A stretch of DNA of 64,000 nt from Enterococcus malodoratus ATCC 43197 (lineage in GTDB: Bacteria > Bacillota > Bacilli > Lactobacillales > Enterococcaceae): NCBI RefSeq assembly GCF_000407185.1, contig NZ_KE136483.1, positions 310,001 to 374,000 of the forward strand. Direction: 5' to 3'. A model generated the notes under the pieces. The model was not told the origin of the DNA. It did not search any database and saw nothing but the letters and a program-made list of their open reading frames with translations. Below are positions 37,181 to 45,995 of the stretch, one piece after another (position 1 is the first letter of the stretch; every line of letters starts with the position of its first letter). Both the position numbers and the translations under genes were made by a program.

Positions 37181-37381
37181 TTAAAATCCGATTTTTTCGG
37201 CTAAAGTATGTTCGTCATCGTTGTCATGGCCAAAATCAATGTCGTTGTCTTTTTCGTCATGTTCTTTGAGGTTGGTAGTAACAACAGTTTTTACTTCTTC
37301 TTTGTCGATATTCTTTTCGACGATTTGAGAAGTTGCACCTAAAGTGATTAGTGCCAATGCGATAATAGTAATTTTTTTCAT
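37181..37381 (-). CDS. Small secreted peptide, tandem paralogue 2
   Basis: The 66-residue sister of the gene at 36962, 18 bp upstream of it. The first 40 residues match exactly; the DNA differs there only at a few synonymous positions, showing a recent duplication with selection on the protein. The tail is D/H/E-rich (DFGHDNDDEHT) before the shared EKIGF. A GGAGAA site precedes the ATG. The acidic-histidine tail could bind metals, an inference from composition and from the neighbouring metal exporters. Confidence 0.75.
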   Translation of the reverse strand: MKKITIIALALITLGATSQIVEKNIDKEEVKTVVTTNLKEHDEKDNDIDFGHDNDDEHTLAEKIGF

Positions 37382-37423
37382 TTTAAATTTCTCCTTTAGA
37401 GTTTGTATTTTTTTTAGGTTCGA

Positions 37424-37675
37424 TTAGTTAAAAAATTTTCCTTTGATTTCACTTTTCACTAAGCCAAAGAACTGGGTCATTACTTTTGTACAGGTTTCTT
37501 CAGGTAAACGTGTTTCGTTGGCGATAAAATCTGTGATTGCTGCTAAATGTTTTTTCGAGTAGCGGGTAATGTTCTTATCGCAATAGTTTTCATAGCTTTG
37601 TAAGATGCTTTCTACTGTTTGAATGCTTTCGTTTGTTTGTCCGGCTAAAGTTTTGATTGTTTGTGTGTTGTTCAT
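37424..37675 (-). CDS. Hypothetical 83-residue protein in the TetR-controlled operon
   Basis: A small soluble protein, mostly helical, with two cysteines (CDKN near 33 and ETCTK near 62) and the pattern YSKKHLAAITDFIANETRLP. I do not recognise the family. The frame is open to 37735, but GAGG places the start at the ATG of 37675 (MNNTQ). A TetR-type operator sits 20 bp upstream, and the two paralogous secreted peptide genes follow, so it is probably the first gene of that operon. Confidence 0.65.
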   Translation of the reverse strand: MNNTQTIKTLAGQTNESIQTVESILQSYENYCDKNITRYSKKHLAAITDFIANETRLPEETCTKVMTQFFGLVKSEIKGKFFN

Positions 37676-37694
37676 GATGTTTTCCTCTTTTTTT

Positions 37695-37709
37695 GACCGA
37701 CTGTCGGTC
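37695..37709. promoter_or_regulatory. TetR operator upstream of the 83-residue gene
   Basis: GACCGACTGTCGGTC is a 15-bp palindrome around a central T. The same 13-bp core ACCGACNGTCGGT occurs twice in front of tetR. Its position just before the ribosome site suggests it blocks transcription of the small operon. No clear promoter hexamers are recognised upstream of it. Confidence 0.8.
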
Positions 37710-37749
37710 TGTTTTAGTTTAATAGTTAAACTCAACAGATGCAGTTGAG

Positions 37750-38388
37750 TTATGAGTTAAAAATTGTTTGTAATTGTGATCTTGTTTGGTCATAGGGATG
37801 GACGCTTGGATTAATGTCGAGCACTTTAAAAATCAGGTCGGTAGCAGCAAGAACTCTGTTTTGAATTGTTTCAGCGGATAAATTTTCAGTTGTATCAAAC
37901 ATTGTTTGAATCCCTGCAATCAAGAACTGAATGCTTTCAAGCGGATACTCGGTTCTAAATTCGCCTTGGTGTTTTCCTTCTTCAATAATTTCTGCTAGGA
38001 AGGGACAAACTTGGTTGATCGTTCCTTCCAACGCTCGCTGTTTCATTAAGGCGTTTTCTGGCATTTGAAATTTGTCGACGATTTCTTCTTTACGTTCATC
38101 TTTTGAATTATCTTGGGAAAGGAAGACAATCAGTTTCTCTAATGCTGGGACATCTGATTTTTGAATTTCTTTCACTCGTAAGATTTCTTGATCGATGATT
38201 TGACCGATGACCGCGTCTAGCACTTCTTCTTTAGAAACGAAATAATGATAGAAGGTCCCTTTGGCGATGCCGATTCGTTTCAAAATATCATTGATGGTCG
38301 TTTTATTGAATCCCTTGGTTAAAAAGAATTCTTCGGCAGTAGTGATAATTTCATTTCTTCGTTCATCATGCTCTTTTACGATGCGCAT
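37750..38388 (-). CDS. TetR-family transcriptional regulator
   Basis: The 212-residue repressor has an N-terminal TetR helix-turn-helix (residues about 12-58; KGFNKTTINDILKRIGIAKGTFYHYFVSKEEVLDAV) and an unassigned ligand domain. AAAGGAGAG precedes the ATG. Two operators overlap and follow its promoter, so it represses itself, and a third controls the small operon downstream. Its ligand is unknown; context suggests metal or envelope stress. Confidence 0.9.
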   Translation of the reverse strand: MRIVKEHDERRNEIITTAEEFFLTKGFNKTTINDILKRIGIAKGTFYHYFVSKEEVLDAVIGQIIDQEILRVKEIQKSDVPALEKLIVFLSQDNSKDERKEEIVDKFQMPENALMKQRALEGTINQVCPFLAEIIEEGKHQGEFRTEYPLESIQFLIAGIQTMFDTTENLSAETIQNRVLAATDLIFKVLDINPSVHPYDQTRSQLQTIFNS

Positions 38389-38408
38389 ATCTTCTCTCCT
38401 TTCTCTAA

Positions 38409-38421
38409 ACCGACTGTCGGT
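38409..38421. promoter_or_regulatory. TetR operator O1 in the tetR leader
   Basis: ACCGACTGTCGGT, perfect palindrome around one central base, 17-29 bp downstream of the -10 of tetR and just before its ribosome site. Identical core to the operator at 37695-37709. Confidence 0.8.
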
Positions 38422-38437
38422 CGCTTTCTACACCCTT

Positions 38438-38466
38438 ATATTACCGACCGTCGGTCTAGTTGTCAA
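38438..38466 (-). promoter_or_regulatory. tetR promoter with operator O2 in the spacer
   Basis: On the minus strand a perfect TTGACA (38461-38466) and TAATAT (38438-38443) are separated by 17 bp. The palindrome ACCGACCGTCGGT (38443-38455) fills the spacer, so bound TetR would exclude RNA polymerase. This is direct sequence support for autoregulation. Confidence 0.85.
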
Positions 38467-38560
38467 CACTTTTTTGAATTAAATTTTATATTATTTAGCG
38501 AAGCCTTTTAAATCAACGTTTTCCCGACCATATTTTTTTGAAAAAGCTTTCTTTTTATAC

Positions 38561-38609
38561 TTGACACATGAGTAACCATTCATATATAATATACATGAAG
38601 AAACATTCA
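38561..38609 (+). promoter_or_regulatory. cadA promoter with two ArsR/SmtB-like operator boxes
   Basis: TTGACA (38561-38566) and TATAAT (38585-38590) are spaced 18 bp apart. TGAG-N6-TTCA (38569-38582) lies in the spacer and TGAA-N6-TTCA (38596-38609, within a longer ATACATGAA...TTCATATGT dyad) lies at the start of transcription. This half-site arrangement is typical for ArsR/SmtB metal sensors such as CadC and CzrA. No arsR-family gene is in the window. Confidence 0.6.
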
Positions 38610-38636
38610 TATGTAATTTAGAGAGAAGGGTATCTC

Positions 38637-40694
38637 ATGGAAAAAGTATATCGGTTAGATGGGTTAGATTGCGCGAATTGCGCAGCCAAAATTGAACGTT
38701 CGGTCCAACAAATCAAAGGTGTGGAGCAAGCACAGGTCGATTTTATGAGCACCAAGCTCACGATCGTCGCACCAGAAAAGGAAATTGAACGAATTAGCGG
38801 CGAAGCGAAAGAGATCGTGAATAAATTGGAACCAGATGTTGAAGTCAATAGTGTCCAGACGGAGAAAGTGGAAGAAAGCTCGAAAGGCAAGATCATTCAG
38901 ATTGCAGTGGCAATTATCGCGTTAGGGCTGCTGTCTATTTTTACACCGGCAATGCCGTGGAAAATGATCGCGTATTTGATTTTGTACTTATGGATTGGTT
39001 ACGACGTATTGAAGACCGCCATTACCAATATCTTTCATGGGGAGATCTTCGATGAAAACTTTTTGATGGCGATCGCGACGGTAGGAGCGATTGCGATTGG
39101 GGAATATCCAGAGGCCGTAGCCGTGATGCTGTTTTATCAAGTCGGTGAATTCTTCCAAGATTACGCAGTGGCGAAATCGAGAAAATCAATTAGTTCCTTA
39201 TTAGCCATTCGGCCCGATTCAGCCAACTTGATTCAAAACGGCGAAGTCAAGAAGGTTGCGCCGGAAGCGATCAACGTCGGCGATCGCATTTTGATTAAGC
39301 CAGGTGAGAAGGTTCCGTTGGACGGAATCGTTAAAGAAGGAAACTCGATGCTGGATACCTCGGCATTAACTGGTGAATCCGTTCCTCGCAGTATTCATCC
39401 AGATGAGCAGATTCTTAGCGGCTTCATTAATCAAAGCGGTCAATTAACCGTTGAAGTCACAACCACTTTTGGTGAATCAACCGTCAGCAAGATTTTAGAT
39501 TTAGTCGAAAATGCCAGCAGTAAGAAAGCGCCGGCTGAAAACTTTATCACTAGTTTTGCTCGTTACTATACGCCGATCGTTGTTGGATTGGCTGTCTTGT
39601 TAGCAGTTGTTCCGCCGCTTGTAACTGGCGAACCATTCTATGATTGGGTCTACCGGGCTTTGACTTTCTTAGTGATCTCATGCCCTTGTGCCTTGGTTAT
39701 TTCTGTTCCGTTGAGCTTCTTCGGCGGGATTGGCGGTGCAAGCAAAGCAGGTGTGTTGATTAAAGGAAGCAACTATATTGAAACCTTAGCCAATGTGGAA
39801 ACCTTGGTCTTCGATAAAACAGGAACGTTGACGAAGGGAGTCTTTGAAGTTCAGAAGGTTGAAACAACAATCGACCAAAATGATTTTCTACGTTATGTAG
39901 CTAGTGCAGAACAAAGTTCCAGTCATCCGATCGCGCAATCGATCGTTAACTATGTAGATCAACCGTTGTCGGCAGTCAGTCAACTAGAAGAAATTGCTGG
40001 ATTTGGGATTTCTGTTGAAATTGAAGGGCATCATTTCTTAGTCGGAAATGAAAAACTGTTAGCTAAATATGACATTCCATTCCAAGCGGTCAATGAGATA
40101 GGAACGATCGTCTATGTGGCAATGGATGGAAAATATATCGGCCATTTAGTGATCGCTGACGAGTTGAAAGATCATGTCGCTGATGCTTTGACGGAGGTGA
40201 AAAATCTTGGTGTCAAACGAACAGTGATGCTGACAGGAGACAATCGCGGAATCGCCGATGCCATAGGCAAGAAAATCGGGATCGATCAAGTGTACAGTGA
40301 ATTGCTGCCGGAGGATAAGGTCACTCATTTAGAGGATGAATTAAAAGGCGGACAGAAAACCGCATTTGTTGGCGATGGCATGAACGATGCCCCAGTATTG
40401 GCACGAGCAGATGTCGGAATCGCTATGGGCGGACTTGGTTCCGATGCTGCGATTGAAGCGGCTGACGTGGTGATTATGGACGACCAGCCTGCTAAAATTC
40501 CAGTAGCGATTGGAATTGCTCGTAAAACAATGGGGATCGTTAAACAAAATATCGTCTTTGCAATCGGTGTGAAAGTTTTAGTATTGATTCTAGGTGCATT
40601 AGGATTTGCTACGATGTACGCGGCTGTCTTTGCTGATGTCGGCGTGACTGTGATCGCAGTCTTGAATGCGATGCGTTGCTTAAGAATAAAATAG
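38637..40694 (+). CDS. cadA: Cd/Zn/Pb-exporting P1B-type ATPase (CadA/ZntA type)
   Basis: The 685-residue ATPase has one N-terminal heavy-metal-associated domain with DCANC (residues 11-15), membrane helices from about 85, the actuator TGES (245-248), the ion site CPC (349-351) and the phosphorylated DKTGT (393-397), with GDGMNDAP in the P domain. The CPC motif with a single CxxC domain and SCPCALVISVPL fits Zn/Cd/Pb rather than copper export. GAGAAGGG precedes the start. The gene is monocistronic, with its own promoter and terminator. Confidence 0.92.
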   Translation: MEKVYRLDGLDCANCAAKIERSVQQIKGVEQAQVDFMSTKLTIVAPEKEIERISGEAKEIVNKLEPDVEVNSVQTEKVEESSKGKIIQIAVAIIALGLLSIFTPAMPWKMIAYLILYLWIGYDVLKTAITNIFHGEIFDENFLMAIATVGAIAIGEYPEAVAVMLFYQVGEFFQDYAVAKSRKSISSLLAIRPDSANLIQNGEVKKVAPEAINVGDRILIKPGEKVPLDGIVKEGNSMLDTSALTGESVPRSIHPDEQILSGFINQSGQLTVEVTTTFGESTVSKILDLVENASSKKAPAENFITSFARYYTPIVVGLAVLLAVVPPLVTGEPFYDWVYRALTFLVISCPCALVISVPLSFFGGIGGASKAGVLIKGSNYIETLANVETLVFDKTGTLTKGVFEVQKVETTIDQNDFLRYVASAEQSSSHPIAQSIVNYVDQPLSAVSQLEEIAGFGISVEIEGHHFLVGNEKLLAKYDIPFQAVNEIGTIVYVAMDGKYIGHLVIADELKDHVADALTEVKNLGVKRTVMLTGDNRGIADAIGKKIGIDQVYSELLPEDKVTHLEDELKGGQKTAFVGDGMNDAPVLARADVGIAMGGLGSDAAIEAADVVIMDDQPAKIPVAIGIARKTMGIVKQNIVFAIGVKVLVLILGALGFATMYAAVFADVGVTVIAVLNAMRCLRIK

Positions 40695-40699
40695 TAATG

Positions 40700-40738
40700 A
40701 AAAGGATTTGCGGCGAAGCTTGCCGCAGGTCCTTTTTT
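40700..40738 (+). terminator. Terminator of cadA
   Basis: AAAAGGAtTTGCGGC pairs with GCCGCAGGTCCTTTT, loop GAAGCTT, followed by six T. It insulates the cop operon. Confidence 0.88.
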
Positions 40739-40800
40739 GTTTCACCGCCTATGGAAAAATGACCTTTTAAAAGAAATAGACAATTTATTGACCATATTGG

Positions 40801-40852
40801 TTGACGAATGATGATTACAACTGTAAACTTAAAAATGTAGATTACAAATGTA
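40801..40852 (+). promoter_or_regulatory. copYZAB promoter with two cop boxes
   Basis: TTGACG (40801-40806) and TAAACT (40824-40829) are spaced by 17 bp. Two TACANNTGTA cop boxes, TACAACTGTA (40816-40825, touching the -10) and TACAAATGTA (40843-40852), are 27 bp apart. This matches the double CopY operator of Enterococcus hirae, repressed by Zn-CopY and released when Cu(I)-CopZ delivers copper. Confidence 0.93.
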
Positions 40853-40871
40853 AACGAAAGAGGTGAAGAAG

Positions 40872-41312
40872 ATGTCGATGACAATTACGCCAATTAAGAT
40901 CAGTGATTCGGAATGGGAAGTCATGCGGGTAATCTGGACACAAGAGTCCACTACCGCACAAGAAATTATCAATATTTTGGGACAAACGATGGACTGGAAA
41001 CCAGCGACGATCAAAACACTGTTGGGCCGCTTGGTAAAAAAGGAAGCCGTTCGAACAGAGCAGTCCGGGAAAAAATATATTTATTATCCTGCGATCAGTG
41101 AAGGTGAAACAGTCAAAAGTGCAACGGAGAATTTATTTTCTCACATTTGTGCCAAACGGATCGGAGAAACAATCGCGGAGTTGGTAGCTGAAGCAGCGCT
41201 GACGGATGCAGATGTGGAATTGATCAAAGAGCAACTAGTTAATAAGAAGACAGTTGAAACAATCGAATGTAATTGTATTCCCGGTCAATGTGAATGCAAT
41301 CATCATAAATAA
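40872..41312 (+). CDS. copY: CopY copper-responsive repressor
   Basis: The repressor (146 residues from the chosen start) has a BlaI/MecI-type winged helix (about 8-75) and the metal-binding signature CxCxxxxCxC ([10 protein letters not shown]) near the C-terminus, followed by NHHK. AGAGGTG supports the ATG at 40872; a GTG at 40863 overlaps the ribosome site. It binds the two cop boxes just upstream and leads the operon. Confidence 0.95.
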   Translation: MSMTITPIKISDSEWEVMRVIWTQESTTAQEIINILGQTMDWKPATIKTLLGRLVKKEAVRTEQSGKKYIYYPAISEGETVKSATENLFSHICAKRIGETIAELVAEAALTDADVELIKEQLVNKKTVETIECNCIPGQCECNHHK

Positions 41313-41335
41313 AAAATATTAAGGGGCGGAATAAC

Positions 41336-41545
41336 ATGAAAAAACAATTTGCAATCAATGGAATGAGCTGTAACCACTGTGTGGCAAACGTAGAGAAAGC
41401 GATCGGCCAATTGGACGGAATCGATAAAGTGAAAATCAATTTGAAGAAAAACAATGGTGTCGTGAAATTCGATGAAGCAAAAGTATCAGCAGACCAAATT
41501 GCAGCGGCAGTGACCGAAGCAGGGTATGAAACTGAGGTGATTTAA
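41336..41545 (+). CDS. copZ: CopZ copper chaperone
   Basis: A 69-residue heavy-metal-associated domain with GMSCNHC (C12 and C15), delivering Cu(I) to CopY and to the ATPases. AAGGGGCGG precedes the ATG. It is directly followed by copA with no gap. Confidence 0.95.
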   Translation: MKKQFAINGMSCNHCVANVEKAIGQLDGIDKVKINLKKNNGVVKFDEAKVSADQIAAAVTEAGYETEVI

Positions 41546-43720
41546 TTGGCAGAGGCAACAGTAGAAACATTCGCGATCACCGGCATGACCTGTGCCAACT
41601 GTTCAGCGCGGGTGGAAAAGGAACTCAAAGCGACTGACGGCGTGTTGGAAGCCAATGTCAACTTAGCGACAGAAAAGGCTACGGTTCAGTTTGATGAGAG
41701 TCTTACTGCGGATAATTTGATCCAACGGGTCGAAGCAATCGGTTATGGTGCGATTCTCTTTGATGAGGAACATAAGCAAAAAATCGAACAAGAAAAAGCA
41801 GCCTATCTTAAAAGGATGAAACGCGACTTGATTTTGAGTGCTATTTTAACCGCACCATTGATGATCGCCATGATCGCGATGTTGTTAGGCAGTCATGCGG
41901 GCTGGGTTCACTTCCTTCACATACCGCTTGTACAACTGATTCTAGTTACACCTGTGCAGTTTGGTGTCGGGCTGCGGTTCTATCGTGGTGCCTATCATGC
42001 ATTGAAAACGAAAGCACCGAATATGGATGTTTTGGTAGCAATGGGAACATCAGCGGCTTTCGCATTAAGTGTTTATAACGGCTTTTTCAATCCTCACAAT
42101 TCGGACTTATATTTTGAAAGCAGCGGCATGATCATTACGTTGATCTTGTTGGGCAAGTATTTAGAGCAAAAGGCTAAAACAAAAACCAGTGATGCTATCA
42201 AACAATTGATGAGTCTGCAAGCCAAAACAGCGACAGTTATTCTTGCGGGTGAAGAAAAGCAAGTACCAATCGAAGACGTGCAGGTTGGCGATCTTTTGCG
42301 GGTTCGTCCAGGAGAACAGATTCCTGTCGACGGAAAGATTTTTAGTGGACAGACGACGATTGACGAGAGTATGTTGACAGGCGAGAGTTTGCCAGTAGAC
42401 AAAAATGTCGAGGATCAAGTTTTTGGCGGAACGGTCAACACGACCGGCAGTATTCAATTCAACGCGACACAAGTCGGCAGCATGACGGTTCTTTCACGGA
42501 TCATTCGAATGGTAGAAGATGCGCAAGGAGAAAAGGCACCGATTCAACAAATCGCGGATAAAATCTCAAAGATCTTTGTACCGACGGTTTTAGGGATCGC
42601 TTTGATTACCTTGATTGCGACCGGGTTATTGACCGGCGACTGGCAGCAAGCGATCGTTCATAGTGTTTCTGTTCTAGTGATTGCCTGTCCGTGTGCGTTA
42701 GGTTTAGCGACACCAACAGCTATTATGGTAGGAACTGGTTTGGGTGCGAAGTCGGGTATTTTGATCAAAGGCGGCGGAGCGTTAGAAAAAATTGCTCATT
42801 TGACAACGGTCGTATTGGATAAAACCGGCACGATCACAGAAGGAAAACCAGTGGTGGCGGATTTTGAGGCATTTGATCCGCAGGCTTTGGCTTACTTGAC
42901 GAGTTTGGAACAGCATTCAGAACATCCTTTGGCCAAAGCGATCTATCAATATGGGAAAGATCAAACCGACATTTTGCCGGTTGAAAATTTTGAAAGTTTA
43001 ACCGGACAAGGTGTCACCGGGATGATCGAAGGCAAGCAGTATTTTGTCGGCTCAAAGCGCGGCTTGAAAGAGCGAAAAATTTCATTTGCTGAGGAACGTG
43101 TGTTAGCGTTAGAAGCAGAGGGGAAAACAGTGATGTTTTTGACCGATCAAGTGAACGTTCTTGCATTGATCTCGGTAACGGATCAAGTCAAGCAATCTTC
43201 TAAAGCGGCAATCGAAGCCTTGCATCAGTTAGGGCTTAAGGTGAAGATGCTGACTGGCGACAATCCCCAGACTGCCCGTTATATAGGCGCACAAGTTGGA
43301 CTGCAAGCATCAGATATTGTTGCGGAAGTCTTACCTGAGGATAAAGCACAAGTTGTTAAAGAGCTGCAAGCCAACGGCGAATCCGTGGGTATGGTTGGTG
43401 ACGGAATCAATGATGCACCAGCACTCGCTTTAGCGGATATCGGCATCGCGATGGGTAGTGGAACGGATATTGCGATGGAGACAGCGGACATTACGTTGAT
43501 GAACAGCGATCTCTTGTCGGTTGAAAAAAGTATTCGTTTATCCAAACTCACACTGAGAAAAATCAAACAAAATTTATTCTGGGCATTTTTATACAATGTG
43601 ATCGGAATTCCATTTGCCGCATTCGGTTTCTTGAATCCAATCATTGCCGGTGGCGCGATGGCTTTTAGTTCGGTCAGTGTATTGCTGAACTCGCTCAGCT
43701 TAAATCAGAAAAAGTTGTAA
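41546..43720 (+). CDS. copA: Copper-transporting P1B-type ATPase CopA
   Basis: The 724-residue ATPase has one heavy-metal-associated domain (C16 and C19 in MTCANC), eight membrane helices, the ion motif CPC (381-383), DKTGT in [12 protein letters not shown], the HP motif in [10 protein letters not shown], and GDGINDAP. It starts with TTG at 41546, right after the copZ stop and GAGGTGATT. In E. hirae CopA is associated with copper uptake or export; the CPC-type sequence suggests Cu(I) transport. Confidence 0.94.
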   Translation: MAEATVETFAITGMTCANCSARVEKELKATDGVLEANVNLATEKATVQFDESLTADNLIQRVEAIGYGAILFDEEHKQKIEQEKAAYLKRMKRDLILSAILTAPLMIAMIAMLLGSHAGWVHFLHIPLVQLILVTPVQFGVGLRFYRGAYHALKTKAPNMDVLVAMGTSAAFALSVYNGFFNPHNSDLYFESSGMIITLILLGKYLEQKAKTKTSDAIKQLMSLQAKTATVILAGEEKQVPIEDVQVGDLLRVRPGEQIPVDGKIFSGQTTIDESMLTGESLPVDKNVEDQVFGGTVNTTGSIQFNATQVGSMTVLSRIIRMVEDAQGEKAPIQQIADKISKIFVPTVLGIALITLIATGLLTGDWQQAIVHSVSVLVIACPCALGLATPTAIMVGTGLGAKSGILIKGGGALEKIAHLTTVVLDKTGTITEGKPVVADFEAFDPQALAYLTSLEQHSEHPLAKAIYQYGKDQTDILPVENFESLTGQGVTGMIEGKQYFVGSKRGLKERKISFAEERVLALEAEGKTVMFLTDQVNVLALISVTDQVKQSSKAAIEALHQLGLKVKMLTGDNPQTARYIGAQVGLQASDIVAEVLPEDKAQVVKELQANGESVGMVGDGINDAPALALADIGIAMGSGTDIAMETADITLMNSDLLSVEKSIRLSKLTLRKIKQNLFWAFLYNVIGIPFAAFGFLNPIIAGGAMAFSSVSVLLNSLSLNQKKL

Positions 43721-43784
43721 GCTCACTCTCTTCTTTTACGGAAGAAAAGTGAATTGTATCAAAATGAATTAGGAGGCGTTTGTA

Positions 43785-45884
43785 ATGAAGCAAGGAGAAC
43801 AAATGGATGAATCGATGGAGATGGATCACTCTCAGCATGAACATCATGAAATGAGCGGACACGACCATCACGATATGAATCACGGAATGAACGGGCATAA
43901 TCATCATGAGATGGATCATGGAGGTATGGATCATTCGATGCATATGGGAAATTTCAAACAGAAGTTTTGGCTCTCGCTTGTTTTGTCGATCCCGATCATC
44001 GTTCTTTCACCGATGATGGGGATGCAGCTGCCTTTCCAATTTACTTTTCCGGGTTCTGAATGGCTCGTATTGGTTTTAGCGACGATTCTTTTCATCTATG
44101 GCGGTCAGCCATTTTTGAGCGGCGCCAAAATGGAATTGAAAATGAAGAGCCCGGCGATGATGACCTTGATCGCAATGGGAATCTCGGTCGCCTATATTTA
44201 TAGTTTGTATTCATTTATTGCTAACAAAGTGAATCCCCATGAACATGTGATGGATTTCTTCTGGGAATTGGCAACCTTGATCGTGATCATGCTGCTGGGA
44301 CATTGGGTGGAAATGAACGCCGTTTCAAATGCTAGTAATGCATTGAAGAAGCTGGCCGAATTATTGCCTGATGAAGTTAATAAGATCGAAGCAGATGGTT
44401 CTACTAAACAAGTCAAATTGCAGGAAATCCATCGTGGCGATTTATTGCTCGTTCGTGCAGGCGATAAGATGCCGACGGATGGCGAGATTACCGATGGTTC
44501 GACGATCGTAGACGAATCGGCGGTGACTGGCGAATCAAAAGGTGTCCAGAAAGCGGTTGGTGATTCTGTCATCGGAGGTTCCGTCAATGGTGATGGCACT
44601 ATTCAGTTAAAGGTTACAGGCACTGGTGAAGACGGCTACTTAGCCAAAGTTATGACGATGGTAAAAGAAGCCCAACAGGAAAAATCAAAATTAGAATCAA
44701 TTTCGGATAAAGTAGCGAAATGGCTATTCTATATTGCATTGGCTGCCGGTATTTTAACCTTTATTGCTTGGCTGATCGTGGCGGATTTGCCGCAAGCGTT
44801 GGATCGAATGGTAACAGTCTTCGTGATTGCTTGTCCGCATGCCTTGGGACTAGCGATTCCATTAGTTATCGCGCGTTCTACTTCTTTAGCGGCTAAAAAT
44901 GGTTTGCTGTTGAAGAGCCGCCAAGCACTGGAACAAGGAAATCAATTGGATTATGTGTTCCTTGACAAGACCGGAACGTTGACAGAAGGCAAGTTCACCG
45001 TGACTGGTGTGGAAGTTTTGGCTGACATGGACAAAGCTGATGCCTTGAAATATATTGGTGCTTTGGAAGCACAAACCAATCATCCGTTGGCTGTCGGCGT
45101 CATGAACTACTTAAAAACTGAAGCGATCGATGCTTATCAAGCCCAAGATGTTTCGACCTTAAAGGGAATCGGCGTAAGCGGAACAGTTGAAGGTCATACA
45201 GTGATTTTAGCCAATCAAAAAGAGATCGAAAAACGTAGATTAAACTTTGATCAAGAAAAATTAAAGGATTATCAAGCTCAAGGCAATACGATTTCCTTCC
45301 TATTAGTTGATGATCAATTAATTGCCTTCTTCGCAATGGGCGATACGTTAAAGGATCAAGCACGAGACTTTATCAAGAACTTGCGTGATGCTGGGATTGA
45401 ACCTGTAATGCTGACCGGGGATAATCAAGAGGCGGCAAAAGCAGTCGCAAATTATTTGAATATCACGGAGTTTTACAGCGAACTATTGCCGGATGATAAA
45501 GAAAAAATTATCAAAGACTATACCGATAAAGGGAAAAAGGTAATGATGGTCGGCGATGGAATCAACGATGCACCAGCGTTAGCCAGAGCGTCTATCGGAA
45601 TGGCGATTGGTGCTGGAACGGATATCGCGATTGATTCGGCCGATGTCGTCTTGACCAACAGCAACTTGCAGGATATTTTGAAATTTGTTCGGTTAGCGAA
45701 AAGAACGCACCGTAAAATGATTCAAAATCTATGGTGGGGAGCGGGCTATAATATTTTGGCAATTCCATTAGCTGCCGGCGTCTTAGCACCGATTGGAATC
45801 CTTTTAAGCCCAGCAGTTGGCGCGATTTTAATGTCCTTAAGTACGATCATTGTAGCGATCAATGCGATGACTTTAAACGTCTGA
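43785..45884 (+). CDS. copB: Copper-transporting P1B-type ATPase CopB
   Basis: The 699-residue ATPase has a histidine/methionine-rich N-terminus (about 15 His in residues 15-53) in place of a CxxC domain, and the ion motif is CPH (350-352). DKTGT lies at 394-398 and GDGINDAPA in the P domain. This CPH plus His-rich layout is the defining form of E. hirae CopB, which exports Cu(I)/Ag(I). TTAGGAGGCG precedes the ATG; a 64-bp gap separates it from copA. Confidence 0.95.
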   Translation: MKQGEQMDESMEMDHSQHEHHEMSGHDHHDMNHGMNGHNHHEMDHGGMDHSMHMGNFKQKFWLSLVLSIPIIVLSPMMGMQLPFQFTFPGSEWLVLVLATILFIYGGQPFLSGAKMELKMKSPAMMTLIAMGISVAYIYSLYSFIANKVNPHEHVMDFFWELATLIVIMLLGHWVEMNAVSNASNALKKLAELLPDEVNKIEADGSTKQVKLQEIHRGDLLLVRAGDKMPTDGEITDGSTIVDESAVTGESKGVQKAVGDSVIGGSVNGDGTIQLKVTGTGEDGYLAKVMTMVKEAQQEKSKLESISDKVAKWLFYIALAAGILTFIAWLIVADLPQALDRMVTVFVIACPHALGLAIPLVIARSTSLAAKNGLLLKSRQALEQGNQLDYVFLDKTGTLTEGKFTVTGVEVLADMDKADALKYIGALEAQTNHPLAVGVMNYLKTEAIDAYQAQDVSTLKGIGVSGTVEGHTVILANQKEIEKRRLNFDQEKLKDYQAQGNTISFLLVDDQLIAFFAMGDTLKDQARDFIKNLRDAGIEPVMLTGDNQEAAKAVANYLNITEFYSELLPDDKEKIIKDYTDKGKKVMMVGDGINDAPALARASIGMAIGAGTDIAIDSADVVLTNSNLQDILKFVRLAKRTHRKMIQNLWWGAGYNILAIPLAAGVLAPIGILLSPAVGAILMSLSTIIVAINAMTLNV

Positions 45885-45906
45885 TATATTCAGACGTTTT
45901 TTTTTT
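45875..45906 (+). terminator. Terminator of copYZAB overlapping the copB stop
   Basis: AAACGTCTGA (45875-45884) pairs with TCAGACGTTT (45890-45899), followed by a ten-T run. The left arm contains the last codons and the TGA stop of copB. Confidence 0.92.
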
Positions 45907-45995
45907 CGGTAAAAAATTGAGAAAAAACTTTCTGTTAACTTGTGCTATTTTTGAATTAGAGGAAATTGCGATGAGCAGAAAAGAGGATTCCACGT

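Noticed and set aside
37424-37735. Longer start for the 83-residue protein at 37735
   Set aside because: That extension would be translated through the TetR operator and lacks a ribosome site; GAGG supports 37675.
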